The notes under the pieces were generated by a model, which saw nothing but the letters and a program-made list of their open reading frames with translations, did no database searches and was not told the DNA's origin. Made by a program: the position numbers and the translations under genes. Of a DNA stretch of 64,000 nt, positions 1 through 10,285 are shown in pieces (within the stretch, counting starts at the first letter, position 1; each line of letters begins with the position of its first letter). This stretch comes from Antilocapra americana (taxonomy: Eukaryota; Chordata; Mammalia; Artiodactyla; Antilocapridae): assembly GCA_007570785.1 (NCBI GenBank), contig ML664161.1, forward strand, positions 47,822,667 to 47,886,666, written 5' to 3'.

Positions 1-98
1 ATACTAGAGTGGGTAGCCTATTCCTTCTCCAGGGTATCTTCCTGATCTAAGAATTGAACTGGGGTCTTCTGCATTGCAGGCAGATTCTTTATCAGAAC
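1..98 (-). mobile_element. Bov-tA SINE, partial (cut by window edge)
   Basis: The body ('gagtgggtagcc', 'cttctccagggtatcttcctga') and tRNA-derived head ('gcattgcaggcagattcttta') of a Bov-tA SINE are seen in reverse orientation. The 3' part lies outside the window. Confidence 0.85.
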
Positions 99-557
99 AA
101 TTTGATTTGATGTATTTTCATGTAGTTTTCCACATTTTTTGTGCTTTTAGTTTTCTGGGTCTGTGCGTTTATAATTCCTTTTTTCTCTTCTCTTCTAATT
201 TGGATTCTAATTGCAAGTATTCGAGATTGCTTAAATTGCCCCACAGCTTATCAATTCTCTTTTTTTTTTGTACATACAGTTTTATTGTGGATAGTTTTGA
301 TTGCAATTTGTATTTGAGTTCACTAATAATTTTCTTTTGCAATGTGTTTTCTCCCATAACACATCCAGTATTGTTTTCTTCTCAGACATTGTCTTTTCAT
401 CTCTAGAAGTCTGATTTGTGCCCATTTTTTAAGGCTTTCTATGCCTCTACTTCCTATATTCAGTCTTTCCTCTAGTTCTTAAATTTAGAAAATGCAACTA
501 AAATAACTTGACAGTCTTTTTCTACTAATTCTCTCTTTGTGTCATTTCTGGGACAGT

Positions 558-1137
558 TTCTTTATTTATTGATGTATAATTGCTATCAAATATTTTGTTA
601 GGTGTACAATACAGTGATTCACAATTTTTAAAGGTTATACTTGTTTATATTTTTATAAGATATTGGCTATATTTCCTATTTTGTATGGTGCATCCTTGTA
701 GCTTACTTTATACCTAATAGCTTCTACCTTTTAATCCCCTACCTCCTATTCTGCCTCTATGTCAACAACTAGCTTATTATCTATATCTGTGAGACTGCTT
801 CTTTTTTTAATAATATTTAATAGATTTTTGTATTTTTTAGATTCCACATACAAGTGATATCATACAGTTTTTTTCTTTCTCTGTCTGACTTATTTCACTT
901 AGTATATTTCCCTCCAAGTCCATCCATGTTGCTACAAATGGCAATATTCTGTTCTTTTTTATGGCTGGGTAGTATTCCATTGTGTGTGAGTGTGTGTATT
1001 TTATGTTTGATATATATCCAGGAGTGGAATCACTGGGTCATATGGTAGTTCTAGTTTTAGTTTTTGAGAAACCTCCATACTGTTTTCCACAGTGACTCTA
1101 CCAATTTTCCTTTCTACCAGTGGTGTGCAAGAGTTTG
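558..1137 (-). mobile_element. L1 3' end, 5'-truncated
   Basis: Reverse-strand L1: the 3' UTR at the left ('tttattgatgtataattgc'), then the ORF2 C-terminal region ('gattccacatacaagtgatatcat', 'atggctgggtagtattccattg', 'cctccatactgttttccacagt'). It is inserted in the older L1 around it and contains many stops. Confidence 0.85.
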
Positions 1138-1408
1138 GACATTTTCAGCCGATTGATTCCTCTCCTCATCATGAATCTTTTTTTTTTTTCCTTCATTACA
1201 TGCCTGGTAATTTTTTACTAGATGCCAGACATTAAAATTTTTACCTTTTTGGGTGCTAGATATATTTATATTCTTTTACATACTCTTGAGCTTTGTTCTG
1301 GGACTTGGTTAAGTTACCTGAAAACAATTTGATCCATTTTGGTCTCACCTTTAAGTTCTATTAGGTGGGACCAGAGAAACTTTTAGTCTGTGGCTATTTT
1401 TTTCCAGT

Positions 1409-1606
1409 GGTGGTGGTTTAGTCCCTCAGTCGTATCCAACCCTTGTGACCCCAAGGACTGTAGCCTGTCTAGGCTCCTCTGGTCATGGGATTTTCCAGAC
1501 AAGAATACTGGAGTGGGTTGCCATTTCCTTCTCCAAGGGATCTTCCCGACCCAGGGATCAAACCTGGGTCTCCTGCATTGCAGGCATATTCTTTACTGAC
1601 AGATTC
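1409..1606 (-). mobile_element. Bov-tA SINE with TSD
   Basis: A nearly complete reverse Bov-tA. Flanks at 1398-1408 (ttttttccagt) and 1607-1617 (ttttttctagt) form an 11-bp duplication with one mismatch. It splits the ancient L1. Confidence 0.88.
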
Positions 1607-1865
1607 TTTTTTCTAGTACTAAGGCCAAACTGCTCTGACTGCTCTATCCAATGTCCTGTGAATTATGAGCTTTTGGTCTGTAGTTGGTGTGAACTGCTAT
1701 CTTCCTGGCCTTGTATGGAAAAAAGCTAGAACTAGAGTGAGGTGAGCAAATTATCAAGTGCATTAAAAAAATGTACATGTATTATTAATTGAAGAACATT
1801 TAAAATTGTAATTAAACTTTTGAAGTAATAATAAGTTCAGGTGTAAGAAACAATACAAAGAAAGC

Positions 1866-1993
1866 TTTGCTGCTGCTGCTGCTGCTGCTGCTAAGTCACT
1901 TCAGTTGTGCCCGACTCTGTGCGACCCCATAGACGGCAGCCCACCAGGGTCCCCCGTCCCTGGGATTCTCCAGGGAAGAACACTGGAGTGGGT
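1866..1993 (-). mobile_element. Bov-A2 SINE 3' part with (GCT)n tail and TSD
   Basis: Reverse Bov-A2: the (GCT)n at 1869-1892 is the complement of the (AGC)n tail, followed by 'aagtcacttcagttgtgcc' and 'gggattctccagggaagaac'. It is 5'-truncated. AAAGAAAGC at 1857-1865 and 1994-2002 is the duplication. Confidence 0.9.
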
Positions 1994-2031
1994 AAAGAAA
2001 GCCCACCTACCCTTTATCGAACCTGATAGTA

Positions 2032-2098
2032 CTGGGTTAGTGAAAAAGTTCCTTTGGGTTATTCCATAACATCTTGTGGAAAGATTTGGCCAACTCCA
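2032..2098. mobile_element. Mariner-like miniature element
   Basis: A 67-bp unit with related inverted ends ('gggttagtgaaaaagtt' against the complement of 'gatttggccaactcc') and a short 'ccataacatcttgtgga' middle, as in bovine mariner-derived miniature elements. TA dinucleotides flank it at 2030-2031 and 2099-2100. It has no coding capacity. Confidence 0.7.
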
Positions 2099-2393
2099 TA
2101 ATATTTTATGAACAATAGGACAAAATGACAATCAGAGTATTGACACTAAAGCAGTTAAGATATACAACGTTTGTATCGCCACAAGTTTCCTCCTGTTGTC
2201 CAGAACCTTTTCTGAGTGTTGGCTCTGGGCAGCGCGCTGATCAAGGGTGGAAAATCTAAGGCGGTACTCTCTCTGAGGCTCATCCAAGTGCAGGATCTGC
2301 ACTTGAGCTTTAGCGCCTTCTGAAATTTTGTGTCCTAGATACCACGTTTCCTTTACATAGTCCTAGTTTTGGTGGTGAGTGATCATTTAAATG

Positions 2394-2592
2394 CAGGGAT
2401 GAGCAAATTTTTTATGGGTGTAGATAGTAAACATTTTAGGCTTGGTGAGACCTACAGATTCTCTTGCATCCACTCAACTCTGCTAATTTAGCACGAAGTA
2501 GTCATTACAGCATATGAATGATATGTATGACTCCAGTAAAATTTTATTTACAAAAATAGATGGCTGACCCGCTGGCTGCAGTTTCTGATTCC
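2394..2592 (+). mobile_element. hAT-Charlie miniature element, MER20-like
   Basis: The order of phrases 'agatagtaaacattttagg', 'actcaactctgc' and 'aaaattttatttacaaaaa' matches the MER20 type of non-autonomous hAT element. The ends are decayed. The exact family name is from memory. Confidence 0.65.
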
Positions 2593-2699
2593 TTCTCGAA
2601 TCCCTTGGGTGCCCTTTCCCAGCCTTGGGTAGTTTCTTCACATGCATGTGGTAATTAGCACATAACTGAGTAACTGAGAGAGACTATGTAGATTTTCAA

Positions 2700-2985
2700 A
2701 GGTTTGCTTTTTTCACCTCTCTTTGCTCCCCCAGTTTCTCTTGCAAACTCTAGTTACCTTGGCTTCCTTTCCTCCCAGCCTCAGCTCTCCTAGTCAGGGA
2801 GACCACCTGGTTCTGAGTTCTGTTTGTCTCATGACCTCTTCATTGACCAACACCCAGGATCTTAGTGGGTATCATTTCACATTTTATGTACAATTTTAAA
2901 TTTATTTCTGGTGAGAGAATAAATTCAGTCCTTATTATTTCTTCTTGGCCAAGTGTGGAAATCTCTAGTGTTGTGTTTTGAAATT
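2700..2985. repeat. Possible old L1 3'-region sequence
   Basis: Text such as 'tctcttgcaaactctagtt' and 'gagagaataaattcagtcc' resembles an old L1 tail region. The match is weak and orientation is not assigned. Positions 2150-2390 show nothing recognisable. Confidence 0.3.
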
Positions 2986-3048
2986 AGGTTGTGCTATCAT
3001 CTCCTGTTATAAATAAAAATGAGATGGATTATTTGTATAGAATTCAAT

Positions 3049-3274
3049 GGGACATCCCTCCCTCATGGCTCAGTGGTAAAGAATCCACCTGCCCAGCAGG
3101 AGACACAGGTTTGATCCCTGGGTTAGGAAGATCCCCTGGAGAAGGAAATGGCAACGCAATTCAGTATTCTTGCCTGGAGAATTCCATGGACAGAGAAGCC
3201 TGGTGGGCTACAGTCCATGAAGTCGCAGAGGCAGACATGACTTTGCAATTAAACAATAAAAAATAACAACAAAA
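3049..3274 (+). mobile_element. Bov-tA SINE with TSD
   Basis: Complete forward Bov-tA: tRNA head ('catggctcagtggtaaag'), body and A-rich tail. Duplication at 3037-3048 (atagaattcaat) and 3275-3286 (atagaatttaat), one mismatch. Confidence 0.92.
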
Positions 3275-3774
3275 ATAGAATTTAATATATTCAGAATCCA
3301 TTATGTAACTAACTTTATGGACTTGTCAAGTTATCATAGACTTCTAGAGTTTTAATTTTCTCATTTGTATGAGGAGGAGAATAATATTGGTCTCACAAAT
3401 TTGTTAGAAAGTTTAAATGAAGAATAAATGAGAAAACACCTATGTATGTCTTACTTGTAGTAGGCAAAAAAATGTTTAATTCACTTTCCCAAGTTTGATG
3501 CATTGATTAACTAAAACTGGATTACAATTTTTTAAGACTATGTTCTGGGGTTGGAAGGATTATGAGGAATGTAAATACACAGAAATTATATTGCTGCTCT
3601 TTTAATTGTACTGCCAGTGTTTGGGAGTTGAATAGTGGTAGGAAATAGCCTGTATTTCACTTTTCTCCCTATGTCCCATAAAAAGGAGGTTAATTAAAGT
3701 AGTAATACATTTGCCATTATGGATTTTCTTTGGTAAAATATCCCTTTATGTTTCTTCTCATTTTTAATTGAATT

Positions 3775-3896
3775 AAAACAATTTTTTGGCTCCACTGCAC
3801 GGCATGCGGGTTCCTAGTTCCCCAACCAGGGACTGAATCTATGACTCCTGCAGTGGAAACACAGGGTCTTAACCACTGGACCACCAGGAAAGTCCC
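3775..3896 (-). mobile_element. CHR-type tRNA SINE with TSD
   Basis: Reverse CHR SINE ('cggcatgcgggttcctagtt', 'gaccaccaggaaagtccc'). Flanking TTAATTGAATT at 3764-3774 and TTAACTGAATT at 3897-3907 form the duplication inside L1. Confidence 0.85.
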
Positions 3897-4823
3897 TTAA
3901 CTGAATTTTTTTAACTGGTGATTTTTGAGAATTCTTTGTATACTCTAAACCTAAGTCCTTTATTACGTTTTCTCCTATTATACAGCGTGTCTTTGCATCT
4001 TCTTAACAGAATCTCTCACAGAGCAAATTTTCCTTTTGAACTTTGATGAAGTCCAGTTTATTAAGTTTTTTCTTTTGTGGATCAAACTTTGGATATCATT
4101 TCTGAGGACTCTTTAGCAAGCCTTAGATCGTCAAGATCTTCTCCTATGTTATCTATTTTTTTTATAGGTTTATGTTTTACATTTAAAGCTGTGATCTTTC
4201 AGATTTTATATAAGGTTTGAAGTCTGCATTAAGGTTCATTCTTTTACTTATGGATGTCCATTTACAAAAGATATTATACATATTCCATTGAGTTTCTTTT
4301 GTACCTTTGTAGCAAATTAATCAGCCGTACTTGCGTTGGTCTATTTCTGGGTTCTCTATGACATTCCATTGATGTACATGTCTATCCATCTGTTAGTACC
4401 ACACAGTCTTGATTGCTTTAGCTAGGCTATAAAATAAATTTTGAAATCAGGTAGAATTCTTCTCACTCTATTTTTTAAAATCATTTTATATATCCAAGTT
4501 CCATCAGCATTCCACATCTTTTAGAATAGTCTTGTCGACTAGACATTTCAAAACGCTTTACTGGAATTCTGATAGTGATAATGATAAACCTTAATTATTC
4601 TGGTCATCTCTATATGTTGTCTTCCAGTCATGATTTTTGGTGTCTCTGTGTTCATTGCTAATATATAAAAATACAACTGATCATTGTATGTTGACTTTAT
4701 ATTATTCTGTGATCTTGCTGAACTCACTAAACAGCTAAATAAATTTATTTGAATTTCCTTTATAGATGGTCACGTCATCTGCCAACAGGGACAGTTTCAC
4801 TTCTTGCTTTCTTAATCTTTGCT

Positions 4824-4862
4824 TGCCAGTGTGGGAGATGCAGTAGATGTGGGTTCGATCCC
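4824..4862 (+). repeat. Short tRNA-SINE head fragment inside L1
   Basis: About 39 bp that do not fit L1 ORF2 resemble a SINE head and end in a B-box-like GGTTCGATCCC (4852-4862). L1-like text resumes within about 15 bp. It may be a very short SINE fragment; no TSD was identified. Confidence 0.45.
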
Positions 4863-5016
4863 TTGCTTTTCTGTATGCCTTTTCCTCCCTTTACTTGCCA
4901 TAAGGCACTGGCTAAAACTTTCAAAACTGTGGTGAATAGAGTGATGAGAGCAGACATCCTTGTCTTGTTGTGACCTTAGGGAAGACTTGCAGTCTTTCAC
5001 CATTAAATATGATGTT

Positions 5017-5227
5017 GCCATTGTTATTTAGTCGCTACATGTGTCTGACTCTTTTATGACCCCATGAACTATGGCCTGGTAGCCTCCTCTGTTCATGGGA
5101 TTTCCCAGGCAAGAGTATTGGAATGGGTTGCATTTCCTTCTCCTGGTGATCTTCCCACCCCAGGCATTGAACCGGTGTCTCCTGCATTGGCATGCAGATT
5201 TTTACCACTGAGCCACCAGGGAAGCCC
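5017..5227 (-). mobile_element. Bov-tA SINE with TSD
   Basis: Complete reverse Bov-tA. Duplication AAATATGATGTT at 5005-5016 and AAATAAGATGTT at 5228-5239 lies within L1 ORF2 sequence. Confidence 0.92.
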
Positions 5228-5484
5228 AAATAAGATGTTATCTGGAGGCTTCTTGTAGAGGATTTTCATCAAGACGAGAAAGTTCCTCTCTATGTATAGT
5301 TTGAGAGTTTGTAGTTTAAATGGGTAGTGGGTGTGGCCAACTGCTTCTTCTGCATCAGATAATGGTCATGTAATTTTTCTTAGCCTATTAATATGGTGTA
5401 TTACATTGATTCATTTTTTAATATTGAACTAGTCTAGCCTCCTTAGAGTAAACATACCATATGGTCATGGTACATAATTTTAAA

Positions 5485-6480
5485 AATTTATTGCTGAAGT
5501 CCATTTGTGTCAGGTGGGGTTAAAAGTCCAGATTCCTCACTTGAATTCCATTGACACTGGTGGTAAAGGAGTGCTCTTTGTTGCTCCTGGGTGAGGGTGG
5601 GAGCGAGGCTCTCCATTAATAGCTAATTATTACTATTACTCTCCACTAATTATTATTATTCTCCACTAATGCATTTACTAATGGCGGTCTTGCTGGGAGT
5701 GGCATGTTTGTTCATCATTCCCCACATAGCCTCTCTGACACTGTTGTGGAGTAGTACCATGTTAATATTGAGTGTTGGCAGAAAACCCTATTCTCCACTA
5801 GGCCTCATCTGATATCGGCTCAGCAGGAAACCACAGAGGCATCAATACCTCTGGGTGGGTGTGGAAGACCAGGTTTCCCACATGGTCTCCACTGATTTCA
5901 CAGGGAAGGACACTTGACCGTTCACAGGAGCAGAAGTCCTTTACCCTTTCTTAGCCTTCACTGGAAACCTCCCTGGAAAAAGAAGTGGGGTGGCTTGCTA
6001 TAGCCTGGTGAGGCTAGAGTTCTAGTTTCTTCACTTGGCTTTTGATGGCAGAGTTATGGATGGGGTCAATCTTTTTTTTTTTTTTTTGATGTGTTGCTGG
6101 AGTAAAATGGTTATTGTGTAATTGTGTAATTCAAAAAATTATCTTGGTAATTTTCCCCTTTTCTGAGTCTTTGGCTGCGTTAGGGAGGCATTTTCTTGGG
6201 GACATTATTTGTGCCTGTTGTTGTCTCTAGGTTGCCTATGGTTTCAGCACCCAGTTTGGGGTATAAGAAGAGAGGGAAAAAACACAGGGAACTCATTGCT
6301 CAGAATTACCCATGCCTCTAGTTGCTGAAATATTTCTTTAGTTCTAATGTGCAAATTGGCTTGCTTCTGTGCTTTTTCTTCCCTCGGGCTTAAGTTTTAG
6401 CATTCTCAGGTTTTCTAGGTCAGTTGTCATATTTCCATCTGCTTCTAATTTTTCAAAATTTTCTGTTTAGCACCTCCTAA
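5485..6480 (-). mobile_element. Ancient L1-like relic
   Basis: Repeated phrases of the kind 'ctgacactgttgtggagt', 'ggtttcccacatggtctcc' and 'gggaaaaaacacagggaac' are typical of old L1 non-ORF sequence. Divergence is high and there is no coding frame. Boundaries are approximate. Confidence 0.45.
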
Positions 6481-6942
6481 TTATTCTGTCCTTGTGGATT
6501 TATTTCTAAAAAGTATTTTATTTTATTAGATTTCCATGAATGCTATGCATTTGATTCTTAAGGATATATTGTAAATTGCAATTTTTCAAAAGTATTATTT
6601 TCTGCAAGTCTTTTATTGAAAATATTTTAAATCCATTCTCTCTGTGCCAGTGGCTCCATAGCATTGTGTCAGTCAAAGTTCATTAGGAGTTAGAAACCAT
6701 ACGAGTTACTTTAAGAGAGGGAATTCAACATAAAGAATTGTTGGCTAAATATTTAGAACTGAGAAAAACAAAAAGAGAAGCATAATTGCATCATGGAAAT
6801 AGCAATTGTAAGAAGTAGCTACCATTTGTAGATTTGGAAGAAGAAAGGAAAGGAGATAGGATGATTAAAACTTGGATAATTACAGAAGGGGCTCCATGAA
6901 GCTTAAATCTGGGCCTCACAATTGGAGGTGCTTGTCAGATGG

Positions 6943-6974
6943 CCTTGATGTCTCTAAACTCAGAGACATCAAGG
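6943..6974. repeat. Perfect 13-bp inverted repeat
   Basis: CCTTGATGTCTCT at 6943-6955 and its exact complement AGAGACATCAAGG at 6962-6974 are separated by a 6-nt loop (AAACTC). The surrounding 6640-7500 is an unassigned region, possibly a very old repeat. Confidence 0.9.
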
Positions 6975-7532
6975 TGAGGTTGGGACTCAGCCTATTGAGG
7001 AGGAGAATTATGGCTGGCTCTTCCTAAGTTCACTGAAGGCACATAATAAGGCATATTGTGCAAATGTTGGTAACACTGCAAAGTAGATTCAGTTGAGGCC
7101 ATGAAACTAACCACTGTTGCTTGGCTGAGGAAGCAGGTGATGCTGAGAGAAACAAGATGCACACAAGAAACCAAAAATGAGCAGATGGGAAAAGGTAGGC
7201 CCCTTGTTTATCCTCCATATTTGAGGTCTTCCTCTAATATATCTGATTTGTAGAACTTTCTAGAAGTATGATTTGCAGAGTTTCCACTCTGCCCTAGAAT
7301 AGGAGAGAAAATTATAGAAGCTGGATTTGAACCTAACTTAAAAATGAATACAGTTATCTTTATTTTTATCTTTAAGTATTTACATTCCTGAATTGCTCAC
7401 ATAATTGCTTATGTTTCTTATTTGTTTTACTCAAAAGTACACTCTTATTTGTTTTTTGCAATACATTTATGATACAGAAGAGGTAAAATTTTTCTTATTT
7501 TACCTATATGAAGTTAGAGCCACAGTGAAATT

Positions 7533-7741
7533 TTTTTTAAACTTTTTATTTTATTGATGTATAGCCAGTTAACAATGTTGTGACATTTGCAGGCAGACAG
7601 CAAAGGAACTCAACCATACATATACATGTATCCATTCTCCTCCAAGCTCCCCTCTCATCCAGGCTGCCACATAATATTGAACAGACTTACATGTTCTTTT
7701 CAGTAGGACCTTGTTGGTTATCCATGTTAAATACAGCAGTG
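7533..7741 (-). mobile_element. L1 3' end, short, with 17-bp TSD
   Basis: Reverse L1 3' UTR ('tattgatgtatagccagtta', 'catacatatacatgtatcc'), 5'-truncated to 209 bp. AGAGCCACAGTGAAATT at 7516-7532 and AGAGCCACAGTAAAATT at 7742-7758 form the duplication. Confidence 0.93.
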
Positions 7742-8009
7742 AGAGCCACAGTAAAATTAAGTGATGTCCAAACCCACATACCTGAAACCAAAAATCAGGT
7801 CCTCTGGATTCTATACCAGTGAATTTAGTATATGTTTGGTAATTTTATCTAGTCTAATGGCTTAAGTACCTTCTCTCTTGTTAATGTATTCTCTCATATG
7901 CATATTTTCACCCCAGACTTTGTATTCTCTCAAATGTATGTTTTCACTCTAGATTTCTCCCTAATTCCAGCTCTCATCTTAGTATGTCTGAAAAGAGTTC
8001 AGAGCTTTC

Positions 8010-8845
8010 CTCCTTGAAACTCATTCTTCAACAGTCTTGCCACTTTCAGTCAATGACAGTCTTATTCTTCCAGTTCTCAGGCTAAAGACTCTGGAGCAGC
8101 CTTGGACTCTTCTATTTATCTCTCATCTTCTAGTCAATCTAATAGCAAATTTTGAAAAAAATATAATCAAGTTCCAATATCTTCTCACAGTCTCCACTTC
8201 TAACCCTCCCTCCTAAGCTATCACCATCTCTTGCCTGGATTATTTCAATAGCCTACTATTAGGATTCCCAGTTTCCTCTATAGTTCCTTTTTTTGGTCTA
8301 TTTTTAAGGAAAGAAGTTAGGCAGCAAGTGTAATCTTACTAAATTTTAAGTCTGAATGTTTTGCTGTGTGGCTCAAAATCTTCCAGTGTCTTTTCATTTT
8401 ACTCAGAGTAAAAGACAAAGTCATTTTCGGACCCCACCAAGTGCTAGGAAATCCAGCTCACCTGGAGTTAGCTGCTGTGAACAACTGCACAACTCCAGAG
8501 GGTGTCACCATAGAGAAGAGATTGTGCTGTAATGTGAGCCCACCTCTTCCTCCTGTTACCTCTCTGGACTTTCCTTTTTGTTGCTTCTCTTATCATTTAT
8601 TCTGTTCTGGTCCTCTCAACATACTTGCTAGTACTCAAACTTGCCAAGTACTCTTCACGGCCATTGCCCTGTTCTCTGTGCTTCCTCTTCAGAGCTATGC
8701 ATGGCTTCTTCACGCATTCAACAGGCTTTGTTGTAAAAATGTTATCTCCATAAATTCTTACTCTGCCCTTTTTAAAAATGCAGCAAGAGTCCTGCTTCTT
8801 GTAGACCCTAACCTCTTCCCTGCTTTATATTTTCATAGCATTTAA
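8010..8845 (-). mobile_element. Ancient repeat, L2-like, reverse orientation
   Basis: Pyrimidine-rich text such as 'cttgcctggattatttcaat', 'ctcaaaatcttccagtgtc' and 'actcagagtaaaagacaaag' matches a common ancient mammalian repeat resembling L2. The 159-residue open frame at 8366-8845 lies in it, has no recognisable domain, and is treated as chance. Confidence 0.5.
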
Positions 8846-8853
8846 CCCTATGC

Positions 8854-9063
8854 GTGTGTGCTCAGTCACTTTAGACATGTCCAAGTCTGCCATCCCAGAG
8901 ACTATAGCCTGTCAGGCTCCACTGTCTGTGGGATTTCCCAGGCAAGAATACTGAGTGGGTAGCCATTCCCTTCTGCAGAGGAACATTCCGACTGAGGGAC
9001 CGAACCCATGTATCCTGCATTGTAGGCAGATTCTTTACCCACTTTGCCACCTGGGAAGTGCAC
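8854..9063 (-). mobile_element. Bov-tA SINE with TSD
   Basis: Complete reverse Bov-tA. TTAACCCTATGC at 8842-8853 and 9064-9075 is an exact 12-bp duplication. Confidence 0.94.
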
Positions 9064-9082
9064 TTAACCCTATGCATATAAC

Positions 9083-9127
9083 AGCATTGCAGGCAGATTC
9101 TTTACCAACTGAGCTATCAGAGAAGCC
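9083..9127 (-). mobile_element. Bov-tA head-only fragment
   Basis: 45 bp matching only the tRNA-derived 5' head of Bov-tA, flanked by TATAAC at 9077-9082 and 9128-9133. It lies 7 bp beyond the duplication of the neighbouring SINE. The body and tail are absent. Confidence 0.75.
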
Positions 9128-9133
9128 TATAAC

Positions 9134-9774
9134 ATAACCACATTATATGTTATATGTTACTTGTTTATTTTCTGTCTGTACTAGAACTTAACTATGATGA
9201 CTCAAAAGAAGGATTTTTTTTCTAGTTTACAAGTGGTGTGCTCCAATACCTGGGACTGAGCATAACACATATTTCTCTATAGATGTAGTAATCTTGTATT
9301 ACTATCTCCATAATTGTAAAAATTTGATCTGCCTTAATATAATGAAAAAGAATATATAAATTGAAGTCCTAAAAAGAATGAGAATCTGTACCAAGCTGCT
9401 AATTTAATCTGCTAAGGCATGGTATTTATAAGACGAAAGTTAAATTGCATTGAAAATATATTTGTGATAGTAAATCTGTGTCATATTGCCAAATTTGAGT
9501 AATATCGAAAAATCTTATGTGCAATTGCCTTATTCATCACCATCACAATTTGGAACTTCCATGGTTTAGTCAATGTGAGTCCAATAAAAAAGAAAAAAAT
9601 ATTGTCCTATGCTATCTGGGAGATTAGGTTTTCTACCTTTTAAAGCAAGTGTACCTGCATGCAATTTTAAGATTCATTAATAAAAACAAATAAATTAAGA
9701 AAGAAAAATGTTTTGAGCCAAAAACATGTATGTCCCTGGGAAATTTAGCATATTGATAAAGCCATGGTTTGATG
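9134..9774. other. No gene or recognised repeat
   Basis: AT-rich DNA with short open frames only. I see no exon, promoter or repeat that I can support. Confidence 0.6.
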
Positions 9775-9963
9775 GCTTCCCTGATCACTCAGTTGTAAAG
9801 AATCTGCCTGCGAAGCGGGAGACCCAGTTCGATTCCTGGGTTGAGAGTATCCCCTGGAGAAGGGAAAGGCCACCCACTCCAGTATTCTGACCTGGAGAAT
9901 TCCAGGGACAGTCCATGGGATAGCAAAGAGTTGGACACAACTGAGCAACTTTCACTTTCACTT
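9775..9963 (+). mobile_element. Bov-tA SINE, first of a tandem group
   Basis: Forward Bov-tA from 'ggcttccctgatcactcag' to the (CACTTT)n tail at about 9950-9963. A dimeric Bov-tA follows directly. Confidence 0.9.
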
Positions 9964-10285
9964 TGGGATTCCCTGATAGCTCAGTTGGTTAAGAATCCAC
10001 CTGGAATGCAAGAGAAGCCAATTCGATTCCTGAGTCAGGAAGATCCTCTGGAGAAGGGACAGGCTACCCACTCCAGTATTCTTGGGCTTCCCTTGTGGCT
10101 CAGCTGGTAAAGAATCCACCTGCAATGCGGGAGACCTGGGTTTGATCCCTGGGTTGGGAAGATTCCCTGGAGAAGGGAAAGGCTACCCACTCCAGTATTC
10201 TGGCCTGGAGAATTCCGTGGACTGTATAGTCAGTCCATGGGTGGCAAAAAGTCACACGACTGAGCAACTTTCACTTCACTTTAGT
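9964..10285 (+). mobile_element. Dimeric Bov-tA (truncated unit fused to full unit)
   Basis: The unit at 9964-10083 has a tRNA head and partial body, stops at 'ccagtattctt', and is joined directly to a second complete Bov-tA beginning 'gggcttcccttgtggctc' (10084-10285). The same junction recurs at 34226-34521. Confidence 0.85.

Larger units (their letters stand above)
110..1745 (-). mobile_element. Ancient L1-type relic, host of younger insertions
   Basis: T-rich text before 555, at 1138-1397 and at 1618-1740 resembles old mammalian L1 3' sequence read in reverse, with phrases such as 'ctgggacagtttct', 'gatgccagacatt' and 'gtgggaccagag'. The pieces become contiguous once the younger L1 (558-1137) and the SINE (1409-1606) are removed. 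The subfamily is not assigned and the first 300 bases are the least certain. Confidence 0.5.
3745..5480 (-). mobile_element. L1 ORF2 relic, long, interrupted
   Basis: A reverse-strand stretch of degenerate L1 ORF2 DNA ('tttgatgaagtccagtttatt', 'gacattccattgatgtac', 'cattccttgtcttgttgtg'-type text) runs from before 3775 to about 5480. It is split by a CHR SINE (3775-3896) and a Bov-tA (5017-5227) and carries a short foreign piece at 4824-4862. No frame stays open. Confidence 0.85.

Noticed and set aside
1869..1892. (GCT)n triplet run as a possible coding polyglutamine or polyalanine tract
   Set aside because: It is the complement of the Bov-A2 3' tail and repeats at 48252 and 60845.
8366..8845. 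159-residue open frame
   Set aside because: It lies in an ancient L2-like repeat and encodes no recognisable family.
10131..10152. B-box-like GGTTTGATCCC motifs as possible tRNA genes
   Set aside because: They are the heads of SINEs; no cloverleaf can be drawn and they recur in dozens of copies.
9775..10285. Regularly repeated units as a possible CRISPR-like array
   Set aside because: The units are whole SINEs without constant short repeats and unique spacers, and the genome is mammalian.
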